Positions 21,621 through 32,240 of a DNA stretch of 64,000 nucleotides are shown here, piece by piece (within the stretch, counting starts at the first letter, position 1; every line of letters begins with the position of its first letter). A model generated the notes under the pieces. That model did no database searches. It saw only the letters and a program-made list of their open reading frames with translations, and was not told where the DNA came from. The translations under genes were made by a program, and so were the position numbers. This DNA is from Capitulum mitella (taxonomy: Eukaryota > Arthropoda > Thecostraca > Pollicipedomorpha > Pollicipedidae), in the NCBI GenBank assembly GCA_030062745.1, contig CP099842.1, positions 2,232,001 through 2,296,000 of the forward strand. The letters are read 5' to 3'.

Positions 21621-22084
21621 TATGAAATTTTACTGGCTAATACGCCCTGTCCCAAGTGTAACTGAGTTAAGCAATGCGAACGAGGGATCAGACCTGTCAA
21701 ATGTCCAACCAAGCTCACGATATAGATTGTGCTGCAATCGTCTCCCCGTAGTTTAACTTATTAATGTCCATGATATCCAGGGTTTATCTCATTCTCCATT
21801 GCCGTACACCCTCCTCACCGCTCCTCGAAACTGTAATATATTGCGCCACTCCACGGACGTATTTAGAAACTGACTGAGGGGATGACATCATGCTTCGGGG
21901 TGGGGGGAGGGGGGAGGGACGAGCGGCAGCTGAAGCTCTAAGCGTCGCCTGGACTGGCAGGTAGCTGGATTCTTTCCGTCATTGCATTATGCCTCAGGTG
22001 TTTCTTTTAGTCATCAGGGCACGTAATACTGGGGTGGCAGGGCAAGATCTCTACCACTGAATTACTGGAATACTTAGTACCATT
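21621..22084. other. Upstream flank of cyclin D; no gene seen
   Basis: Mixed composition with a G-rich run at about 21895-21920 and the tRNA-Gly-like fragment at its end. No coding exon was recognised. Confidence 0.5.
22021..22071 (-). repeat. tRNA-Gly-like fragment (pseudogene or SINE head)
   Basis: On the minus strand AATTCAGTGGTAGAGATCTT followed by GCCCTGCCAC matches the D-arm (A box) and anticodon region of eukaryotic tRNA-Gly(GCC). The 3' half does not fold as a tRNA and lacks a GGTTCGATTCC B box, so this is not a functional tRNA gene. Confidence 0.45.
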
Positions 22085-24309
22085 TTGATCCCTAAATCTT
22101 GGGAATATTTTCACGCCACAGGGACGCCTTCGAATCCTCGGAAGCAACGTTCAAGAGTTTCGGACGCCCTTTTGCTCTTTAGAGTGTCCCTTTAGCCTTC
22201 AGAACATATTTTCAGATCTCAGGGCGCTGCTGGGACGCTTACTGCGACACTCCAGAGGTTTTCGGCGCTCTTCAATTCTTTAACCCTATTCCCGGAGGTC
22301 TAGACGGTATGGCCGATTCCCGGCAGGGGAGGCGGATTCGGCCCCCCCCCCCAGAGATCTCGAGAACTACTTGTCCGATTTCATCGCAACAAACGGCAAT
22401 CGATTTGCCGTCACGTGAACTACATATAAAACGAAATTTTCAAAATTGTGAAATTTGGTGGACACAGGGGGGCAAAAATGTCAAAATGGGGGGTACTTTT
22501 GGATTTCTTATAACTCCCTTGTTTATCCACCGATTTCGATGAAACTGGCATGAATCGAGAGATTATAGATAGGGCTTTTACCATGGTCCACAAATCCGAA
22601 AATTTGAGAAAATTCATGGGCGTTCACAGGGTTTCAAAAATAGGAGGATTAGTTTTCTAACAACTGGATGAACAAAAAAGGCAAACACCCTTTTTTGGCT
22701 TCTGCTAGTCATGTTATACTAAAGAAGTACAAATCGCATTACAATGTCTGTATAATGTTAGCATAGGCGGTGCCAGGGACATGAAAAAGGGGGAACTGTC
22801 ATGGTCACACGTTTCTCAGATCAACTTGTGACCTTTGACCTTAAATGACCTCCAGTGACCTTGGGGTCTCCTTGGAATGATCTCCTATGCATTTAATATT
22901 ATCTTTAAACGTTTTCAATCGTTTGAATTCACTCTATTTCAAAAATTTCATTTTATGGCTGTTGCGATATAGGGTACGCGCACTGACATTTTAGGTCATA
23001 GCTCCGTGACCCGACCTGATATCAAGCTAAAACTTGGTACACAAGTAGGAGGCACCCTTCTACGTCATATATATTCCTGGTTTGGTATTTGAAAAAACGG
23101 CGCCGAAATTATTGCGAAAAAACAAATTTTGACTTTTGACCTTGACCTGACCTTTTAAAATGACCTCAGGTGAACAAAATTTTATCTGCACATGGCCCAA
23201 CTATTTAGCTATACATCCATATAAAGTTTTAAGTTCTATCCTAAAAACTCTGTTTTTGGCAGACATTTTTCTTTAACCCTTAACATGGCCAAAAATGGTA
23301 TGAGGTGCCTCCCAAAAACGTTGTCTGACTCCGCCCCTGAGCAAAGTAGGATTTTGAAATTTTGTCGCGGCACGTAGAAAGAATAGCTAGGAAAAGTGAC
23401 CAAGTTTCGTGAAGCTGCGTTAAAAAGCCTGGAATTGGCAAGCAAAAAACCCGAGGGGGGGCGGATTCCGCCCCCCCCTGCCGGGAATAGGGTTAAAGCG
23501 TTTTTCTAACGCCCAAGTAATGTTTTCATACGTCAGATGCGCCCTTTCAGACATCGCGGGGCCCCTCCACGTTTTAGGGCACCCTGTTCTTCTTTAGGGC
23601 GTTTTTCTAGACCTCGCGACATATTTTCAGATCACAGACGCCCTTCCTGAGCCCTCGAGTCACCTCACCAGGGCTTCGGGCGCCCTGTTTACTTTTTTTT
23701 AAAGCCCCTTTTCTTCTAGACCTTCTAGACCTCGGGACGTAGGATCAAACATAAAACAACAGGAGCGGCCTTAAAAGCCCTCGGGGCACCCTTTTCAGCC
23801 ACCAGGAGCACCATTCCAGGGGCTGGGGCGCCCTCTTATCATTTAGGGTCTCCTAGCCTCCTGGACATAGACTACAAGGAGGTCCGAACGAGCCCTCGGG
23901 AGCGCTCCCTGAGTCCGTCCGAGGGTTTGGGACGCCCTGTTATGGTTCAGGGTGTCTTTCTAGACCTCAGCGCATGTTTTCGGACCACATGGCACCCTTT
24001 CAGCCATCAGGGGCGCTGCTCTTGGGTTTGGGGTGCCTTTTCATTCTTTAGGGCATCCTTTTCGCCATCGGGATGTTTTCAGACCTGATGGGCGCCCTTT
24101 GAGCTCTGGGGGCGGGGAACTCTTTCGGGATTTGGTGCGCCCTTGGGTCTTCAAGGCCACGAAGTTGAACTGAGTTGTTGATTCCTTTCCCGTCCTCGGG
24201 ACATTTTTAAGCCTCATGAATCGCACTTGAAGGCCTCGGAAGCATAACATGAGTCTTCGGCGCCCCATTAGCTCGTAAACGGTATTTCCGCTCCCTATAC
24301 ACGCCCCTG
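22085..24309. repeat. Degenerate short-period GGGGCC-type array A
   Basis: Imperfect modules of about 20-40 bp built on a core like CCTCGGGGCGCCCTTTT. They are disrupted by the piggyBac-like element (22284-23492). The right edge (CACGCCCCTG ending at 24309) looks like a hAT terminus; a matching left end was not found. Noncoding. Confidence 0.55.
22284..23492. mobile_element. piggyBac-like non-autonomous element
   Basis: A 1209-bp AT-rich element bounded by TTAA (22280-22283 and 23493-23496). It has inverted ends CCCTATTCCCGG ... CCGGGAATAGGG and subterminal inverted blocks (GGCGGATTC next to a poly-C run) at 22330-22352 and 23460-23478. A TTAA target and CCC-starting ends are diagnostic of piggyBac. 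No transposase was seen. It interrupts the degenerate array at 22.1-24.3 kb and carries a TGACCTTTGACCT direct repeat at 22829-22841. Confidence 0.82.
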
Positions 24310-24662
24310 TACAACACTTTCCTTTGATACCATACGCTCCACGCTATCCAGTTATATTGTCTAGTCTCGTGTGTGGGCTTGGAACGGCTTTTAAGTATGC
24401 CGTGTCATACGTTTGGTATCACTTCTAAAACTCCAAAGAATACGCATGGGTCGAAAATGAATCAAATTGGACAAATTTTGCGAGCAAAGGTCACGAGTTT
24501 CCATTTTGAAGGAAAGCAGATCGGAGCGACCTGAGAAAATATCAAAATGAAACACTTAGCAACCAGATGATCTGGTCGATTTATTCCAATGTCAATGGGT
24601 CTTTCCGAAATTGAGCATGAATATGATTCGTCAAAAGTTAAAGCTATAATATAGCTTTGGAA

Positions 24663-26049
24663 CAGGCACGTAGTCAGGAATTGGCTAGGGGGAGGAGGAT
24701 GAGTCTTCAGAAGGGGGCCTCCTCATCCCAAGGGGTCTCTCTAACCCAAGGAGGTGCTCTGCTGCTGGTGGTGCTCCACAAAAAAAGTCCTGAGATGGCC
24801 TCACATAGCCTAAAAAGGGACGCTATCATTTGCAGGGGCTTCCTATAGCATAAGGGAGCCTCCTGTGACTTCGAGGGAGCCTCCTTTCAAAGTACGAAAC
24901 GGATAAATCCAGTTTGATCCTATCCTATCTGTATCCGGCCAGGCTAAATCCGGATCCAGTTGAAATCCATAAGTCTCCTCCGACGCTGATTCGATCCGCT
25001 ACAGATAGTGGGCTAAAATTTAGAGAAGCCAAAATGAAAACGTCTATGTCCAATCCAATGCAAATCTGTATGGCAAAAAAGTAAAAAAACGTTAAGTTTT
25101 AGCACAAGTAAAACTCATTAAAAATGACACATATGAATAAGGGTTAACCACTGTCATTTGCCCACACAACTTGGTTTGTTCACAGGGTATTATCTCTGTT
25201 TAACCTTTTTACCAACCAGCATCTGGATTCCTCCCCACTCACTATAACTTGATGGAGGAACACAAACACTTCATCCAGTTAAATGGTCCGAACACATTCG
25301 AAGATGTTTTGTGAAGGTCATAATTATCAGTCCCCAAGACAAAGAAGTCTCCTAAAGTTCCAGTACCAGATGTTGTCATTACTGATTCACTGATTCCACG
25401 TACATGCTCAACTAAAAGTGAAACATTTTGTTCATGTAAATGGAATATTTTGTAGGTGATTGTTCTGAAAGCAGGTAAGAATACCTTTGTCGTCAAATGC
25501 TTCATTTGGGAATGAAATTTAACCTGTTTTAACATAGTTTTTAGGCATTTTTGCCAGTTACCTAAATACCATAAGTTCATGAAACCTCAAAACCAAATCC
25601 GATCCAAATCCTTGTTTTGAACAAATTTGTCAATCCAATCCGGATCCAATACGGGGGATTGGATCGGATTGATTCAGTCCGCTTCGTGCTCTGCCTCCTT
25701 AGCATTAAGGGGACCTCTTGTAGCATCAAGGGGACCTTCTGTAGCTTCAAGGGGGCCTTTTATAGCTTCAAGTGGGCCACCTATAGCACAAGGGGCTTCC
25801 TATGGCATCAAGGGGACCTTCTGTAGCTTCAAGGGGGCCACCTATAGCACAAGGGAGCTCATATAGCATCAAGGGAGCCTCCTTTAGCCTCAAGGGATTT
25901 TCCATGGGCCTGATATAGCAACATGGAGGGACCGATATGGCCTCAGGAGCCATATTTGGGAATCCTTTAGGCTCCCATGGGGTTTAAAGGGGACCCTACC
26001 TTTTCCCCAACGGGAGGCACCGCCCGTTTGCCCCTTGGCTACGTCCCTG
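24663..26049. mobile_element. Larger hAT-like non-autonomous element
   Basis: About 1.39 kb with inverted ends: CAGGCACGTAGTCA on the left and CAGGGACGTAGCCA as the complement of the right, matching at 12 of 14 bases. Flanking octamers CTTTGGAA (24655-24662) and ATTTGGAG (26050-26057) match at 6 of 8, consistent with an old 8-bp target duplication. The interior is the degenerate GGGGCC-type array, split by an AT-rich insertion at about 24.9-25.7 kb. No transposase was seen. Confidence 0.6.
24899..25682. mobile_element. AT-rich nested insertion with diverged inverted ends
   Basis: This AT-rich block interrupts the array inside the larger hAT-like element. Its ends are rich in AATCC/GGATCC words and are inverted: CGGATAAATCC...GATCCTATCC on the left, and the complement of the right end reads CGGACTGAATCAATCCGATC. 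It contains a 112-codon open frame on the minus strand (25580-25242) with no family I recognise. No target duplication was found, so the superfamily is unassigned. Confidence 0.45.
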
Positions 26050-26539
26050 ATTTGGAGCCATTCTACACCACACAACTACAAACGGGCAACCCAAACTTAC
26101 TTACACATGACGCTGAACACCAGAGACTTCAAACCATGACAACCAAACATCATCGTAGCCAAGGGAGGGCCAAGGGGCCATTCCCCCTTGGAACCGAAAA
26201 TTTAGCGTTTTTGTGCACTAAAACGGAAGTAGATAAAAAAAATTTGAACCGGAAAATGAAGTCGAAACCCGGAAAGTTTTCAGCGGTGGCAGGGGGGAGG
26301 GGGGGTCGGCTTGTCTTCGTGCCATCTCTGGCGAAATTCCGGCTACGCCCCTACTATGACCAGACAATTTCGTATGAAACCTGCGGACACACCGAAGTCT
26401 GCAGACACCACATGACCTCCGGCTGGGCTGAGCAGTCCGGCCTCCCGTGGGGAACCGGAGCTCCTGGCGTCACCGCCGCCTCGACGGGACAGGGCTCGAT
26501 TTTCAGTCGCTTCCGCCGCGTCCTTATCTGGGCGGACAT

Positions 26540-26960
26540 TGGCAGGCACGGCCTCCAGGATCCCTGAGATAGCTGTGGTCTAGAATGTCTTCAGGGGTCC
26601 CTGAGACTGCTGTAGTCAGGTGCAGGGACGTGAAACCACCTCCACATTGGGGGGGGGGGGGTGTTATGGGGTAAAGAAGTATTTTGGAATTATTCTTTCC
26701 AGTTAACTATCATAGGACCAAAGCCAAATTTCGAAAAGTGTGGGCGAGAAGGCGGCTGCCTCCCCCCCCCCCCGCTTCCCGAGCCCTTGGTCAGGGCAAC
26801 CTCACGGGTCGGGTCCCTGAGACAGTCACTATCAAGGATGACCTCAGAGGTCCGTGAGCTAAGGATCGTCACTGACATAGGTGACCTCTGCAACTGTCGT
26901 GAGAGGGGCCTGAGGCTCCTGGGGCGGTTGCTGTTGAGGCGGCTTCAGGGAACACACATT
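26540..26960. repeat. Degenerate array C
   Basis: Modules such as CAGGGGTCCCTGAGACTGCT recur irregularly, with poly-G and poly-C runs at 26650 and 26765. Related in style to arrays A and D. Open frames through it are not credible genes. Confidence 0.45.
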
Positions 26961-29399
26961 TAAACGGCGCCTCTGAGAAATGCCACCAGTCTGATTGCGA
27001 TTGTCAGATAGCTGATGTAAGGCCGCAGGCCAGCGGACGCTGTTGTCAGAGCGGATCTCACGCGGAGCATGAATGGAGGCCGCTGCCACATGCTGACATC
27101 ACCCGCCGCCAATCTTGAGCACACTTGGTCGCGTATCACGCCCGGTTCCGGTGCACAAATGATTGTTTGCTGACAGCCGTGCTCTGGGCGTCTCGGAATC
27201 GAGGGACGGGCCTACCTTCGTCGCGTGGCCCCACTGATAACGCTCAAACACGATGTGTTTACCAAAGCGAAGCACCACTGTCGAACGGTGCCAAGGGAGT
27301 GCCCCAGCCTCATTCTGCTGCCGTTCTTATTTCAATTAGTTAGCCTTTTATAGACTGCGAGATGCTTTTACTGAACTGAACTTCAGGGATCTAGTCGGAA
27401 TGCTTAAGTAGCCTGCATGCTGATGTTAAGAAGCGAAACAACTCCCAGTGGAGACCACAATTATCAACCTACACTCGATGATTGCGTGTGCGCAGTTACT
27501 GATTTGAGACAAAACCATGACTGATGTCAAGTCAATATATGTTATCTGTTTGCGAACTGTTTCGGAAAAAATTTGCCATGCTTTGGTGGCTGGGCCAGGG
27601 AGATCGGCGCACCAGGAGCACCTATATTTCCCCTCTGTTCCTCAGCGCCAGAGTTTTGCCGTCATTCCTCATTGTTACGGCAGGGATCGTCCGCGCACGT
27701 TCCCCGCTGAGAGGGACTGCCTCTTCTTCCGCTAACTCGACCGCAGTGACCTGGGACGGTCCTCGCGCGGCAGACCTGCGCCTGATTCAAGCCCTGATTC
27801 AGGCCCGCCGCCGGCGGCAGGGGGCGCACGGCCGCGGCTGCCGCGTGCCTGCCGCGTCACCGCTATCAGGTGTCGCCGGCGGCGGCGGCGGCGGCGCCTC
27901 CGTGTCGGCCGGCCGCCGGCGTCGGCGGCGGCGGGGCTCGGGGTGGTAAGACCGGCCGGCACGCGCCGGCGCACCGTCAAACAGACGGACAGACGGCCGA
28001 GCACGCCTGCCGACCTGAGCAGCTGGCGATGGCGCGGTCCGATGGCGGTTTTTCGGCCGCAGTCGGGACTTCACCGAATACGGGAGACGCAGTTTCGCGT
28101 TGGAAAACGACCCGAGAACGCCCACGGCAAAGGGGGGGGGGGGGTAGGAAACAGGGCGAGAGGCATTGCACCGAGCGAGTGGTGACCTCAGGCCCGCGGC
28201 GTCGCTCGCAGCTCGAGCTTGGCGGCGGCCAGGCCGCGGCGGGGGCGGAAACGGCGCAAAGTTCGCCAACGTCCGGGTCGGGCCCGCGCAGCGGTGGCGC
28301 CCTGCCGCCGTGTCCCAGGCTGTCAGTTGGACTTGGCTCCGTCGCCGAGCCCGGGCACCGGTGGACCTGCAGCTGGAGCTCCGTCAGTGAGCGCAGAGGG
28401 TGCGCCGACTGATGCCAGCTGTCCGCGAACTGCCGCGGGTCGCGCTGGGGAGCCTTTACAGGGTCAGGTGCTACTTTCGGTCTTTTATACGTGCTCCTTC
28501 TGCCACAGATCTTCCGTTTCCTGAGTCTGCATTTTTTTCTAGGTCATAACGCTTATTAGGGGTTTTGGGGTTTACAGAGGTTATTCACAGGTGATGGTGA
28601 ACATCTAGACCCATGTGATGCGTTCATTAGCCAAAATATTTTGAGACGATTTTGATTTATAATTCGATAGATTGTGATTTAGAATCCGATTTAGAATGCA
28701 ACTCTTAACCGTTCTTACAGAACTTCTCATTTAGGATCATTTTCCTTCCGATGATGCTTTGAAGGACAGACAGTAGTCACATTGACAGCCTTCGGACATC
28801 ACCCCTGCACCTACAGCGGTGTTCTGTGTTGCTGTCCGGCGAGGTGTGCTGGCTCCTCACTCATCGCGCATGTCTGAGGCGCGCCGTTAGATCGGTCATC
28901 CTTCAGCCCGCCCACTGGCAAGTGTGAGACTAAACAGCTGTCGCCAGATTTTGTCAACGCCAATTCATTAGTGGGGCAATAGGTCAGGAGGCACACCCTG
29001 GCCATTAAATAATGGAGAGCGCCCGCCAATAACAGCCAGTTCTAGCTAAACCGTTTGCGAGTTGTTTAGTTGTTCCTGGGGACAGAGCGTCACTCGTCAC
29101 GCAGCTGAGAACGTCGCCAAGCACGTCACGTTTTTCTCGCTTTTCGCGTGGAACAAAAAAATTGATTTCTCCTGTGCTGCCGTGGCACCTTGGCTGCAGT
29201 GGACGGTTCCACCAAGACAAGGTTTCAGAGAGCAGTTTTCCGCCCTGCGCTAAAAAAAATGTGCCTGGCTAGTCGCGCTAATGGAAAGTCAAAGGCATGA
29301 CGCCTGGTGAAATTTAATTAAGGTAAATAATAGTAAATAATAGTTTTGATCTCTCTCTCTCTCGCTTTCTCTGCTTGTCTGTCTGTCTGTCTGTCTGTT

Positions 29400-29486
<87 letters not shown>

Positions 29487-30239
29487 TTCCGTCTGGAAAT
29501 GTTTCACCTTTTTCTCCTACTTCCCCATCTTGTTTGTGTTGCATATCTGTTATCCTTTTTGAACAGAAAAAGATGTACACGTTTCTTAACTCCGTGTGCC
29601 CTGTCACCCCGTGCTCTTACATTCCGGGTTTCGCTCTCGCCATTGCACGCCAGTCGGAGGCATTTCAACGACCTCGAATGAATGAACCATCGGCAGGCAT
29701 TCAGACTGGCAAATGCTGCTCGGAGGTGGCCGGCATTCATAGCAGACCTGCCCATGACTCCCTTCTAGGACGAGGTCGCCTTACTCACACAGCATCAGCG
29801 GCGTCTCGAGGCACTAATGGGCGGCCTTCTGATACCTTCAGACCATTAAAGTGGTGCCTTTTAGCACACAGCCACTACAACCAGTAATCCCACGCAACTT
29901 GAATTGAAGATGATAACAAACTTTTCCTCACAAGAAGGGGCGAATCCAGGATTTCGCCGGGAGGGGGGGGGGGGGGATGGCGAACGGTCAACGCAAGACC
30001 TCCCTCCAGGCCGGGATTTTTTTTTTGCTCCTCAGATATGAAAAAAACGTTGATCTGCTCGGGTCCAGGCTGAAACATTTGACGTAACTTTGCGTTTTTT
30101 TCATATAAAGTAACCGAAAAAGTTCAAGTGCTTCACCTCATTTGAGAAAATTTTGCGTTTTGTTCCCGTATAACATGCCCAAAATATGACAACAGCGGGA
30201 TTTTAGGCACCTGCGTCCCTCCCTCTACTTCAAATGTCG
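26961..30239. other. Intergenic: CpG-rich block and microsatellite, no gene seen
   Basis: A dense CpG block at about 27760-28440 includes GGC triplet runs and a poly-G run near 28134. The remainder is AT-richer and holds the 29.35-29.49 kb microsatellite and a 14-bp poly-G run near 29962 next to GGGGCGAATCCAGGATTT, which resembles a MITE end without a found partner. Confidence 0.5.
29350..29485 (+). repeat. Compound microsatellite (CT)n(CTGT)n(CT)n(TA)n
   Basis: CT, CTGT, CT and then about 30 TA dinucleotides in series. Frames across it are artefacts. Confidence 0.98.
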
Positions 30240-32240
30240 TGTCTGTATCTGGTTCAGAAGCCCCTTGTAGCTTTTGGACACTTTTTTGCTAGCTTTTTGG
30301 TGGTTTCGGGCTGTCTGCCGTGTCAGGGCTTCTAGTGGTGTCAGGTTCCTTTTGCAGTTTCACGTGTCCCTCGGGACGTCTCAGACGCTCTTTTGACAGT
30401 TTCAGGGACACCTAGGGCAGCGTTATGGAGCCATCTGGCAGCTTCAGGGATGTCATCTCGGGTCCCCTTGTGTCGTCCCTGGAAAACTTTTGCTGTCTAA
30501 GAGGCCCCTCATGCAGCAACAATGACCCTCCACAAATCTTTCTGTCTGCCGTGACAGAGGCGCCCCTGGCAATGCTTTGGGTCCTTTAGCCGTTTCCGGA
30601 GCTGTCTGGATGTCTCAAGGCTTAATAGTTTCCGGGGCCGCTCTGGTCGTCTTAGTGAGTCCCCTGTTGTCTTAGGTGCCTCTCTTGTCGTCTCTGGTGA
30701 ACATTTTTGCCTTTTCAAGGGCTCTTTGGCAGTCACGAAAAATCTTTTGGCGATTTCGGGGCCCCTGTGCAGTTCTGGGCCTTCTGATCGTCTCTGGTAG
30801 TCTCCATGGTTGTATCAGGGGTCTTCCTCTGTTACATGGGGTATATCTGGCAGTCCTAAGGCCCCTCTAGCCGTATCAGGAGCCTTTGTTGGCGTTTCAG
30901 GGGCTTCACTGGCAGTCTCAGGGGGGCCTTGTCTGTGCCAGAAGTCCGCCCAACACACTCGGGGGCAGGGGTGCAACCGGCCAAAAATTTCGGAAGTCCT
31001 CATCCAGCGGTGGACCTGCTCACTTCATGTGGGCTCTCCGGACAAAAATGTTAACATAAAAATTCACAAGAGGCTCACAGAGGGATACAGCCGGCCCAAA
31101 ATTTCGGGAGTGTGAGTGCATGACCATTGCTGAGCCCGTATCTTATGTGTGGGCCTCCTGAATAAAAAAGCCAGTAAAAATTTCACGTCAATGGACGCTT
31201 GCCGTTCATAAACGTTATCATTTACAACCAGCTGTCTCTTTTCTGATTGTCGATGATCGTGTCAAAAACAATTTTTTTTACTGGGGGCCTCCACAGGTGC
31301 CAGGGGTCCTTCTCCAGACTGCCAAGACTACCCTATACGCCAGGAGGCCTTTCTACAGGCCGTAAGCGAGCTCCTCCAGAGGCCGGCAGGGGGCCCCACA
31401 GGCGATGGCAAGCGCCCCTGCATGTCAGCAGGGGCCCCTTCATGCCGACAGGGGGTCAGCTACAGGCCAGCAGGGACCCATAGACTGGCAGGAAGCCCTA
31501 CAAACCGACAGGTGGTCCTTACAGGCCGGCAGGGGCCCCTGCAGGGCGGCAGGAGGTCCCCTATAGACCTGCAGGGGCCCTTGCAGGCCGGCAGGGAGAC
31601 CCTACAGGCCAGCAGGAACCCTACGGGCTGGTAGGGGGTCCTACAGTCCGGTACTGTGTCCCCTACAGGCCGATACGAGTCCCTCTTTGGGCGTGGATCT
31701 CTTCAAACGGTCCCATGGGCCTTTTGTTGTTTTGGGGCTCCTCTTGAGGTCGCAGGGACCCTTGGAGAGTTTCAGGGGTCTTTCCGTCTATCTCAGGGGT
31801 CATCTTGCCGTCTCTGGGTCTCATTAATCCTCCCAGAGGCCCTCTGACTGCATCAGGAGCTTTTCACACAAACCCCCATGCCATTCCAGGGATCTGTATA
31901 CTGTCCTAAGGGCTCAATCCTCATCTTGGCCGTCTCAGGGGCCCTGTGACGCTTCTGGCGGTCTCAGGGGAAATCTGTCGTGTTGGGGCCTTGTCGTGGT
32001 CTCAGGGGTCCTTTGGGAGCTTCAGGGCCCCTCTTCGCATCTCATGTATCATCTGACTCTCCCAGAGGTCCCCTTGACAGCATCCAGAACCCGTCACGTT
32101 TTCACAGAGACCACGTGAAGCCCATACGGGGTCCCTTCGGGGCCTCTTTTTAGTCTGAGAGGGGCCCCTTCGGCGCCGCCCCAAGAGGGGCTCCTTCTCA
32201 AGTCTCAGGGGGGCGATCGCCCCACCGCTCCCCTGGCTCT
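30240..32240. repeat. Degenerate array D (about 2 kb)
   Basis: Long run of imperfect modules with the core GGCAGTCTCAGGGGCCCCTT. A more regular block of about 21 bp (ACAGGCCGGCAGGGGCCCC) occupies 31300-31670. A diverged direct repeat of about 100 bp lies within it (30973-31187). No open frame here has a recognisable domain. Confidence 0.6.
30973..31187 (+). repeat. Diverged direct repeat, two units of about 100 bp
   Basis: Unit 1 (30973-31068) and unit 2 (about 31086-31187) both start C.GCCGGCC.AAAATTTCGG, both contain TGTGGGC...CCGGA or CCTGA, and both end AAAATTTCAC-like. They sit inside array D but differ from its modules, so they may be terminal parts of a transposon. Confidence 0.5.

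Noticed and set aside
26145-26355. GTAGCCAAGGG ... CGGCTACGCCCCT as ends of another small MITE
   Set aside because: The left terminus does not align with the right, and the candidate octamers do not sit next to the ends.
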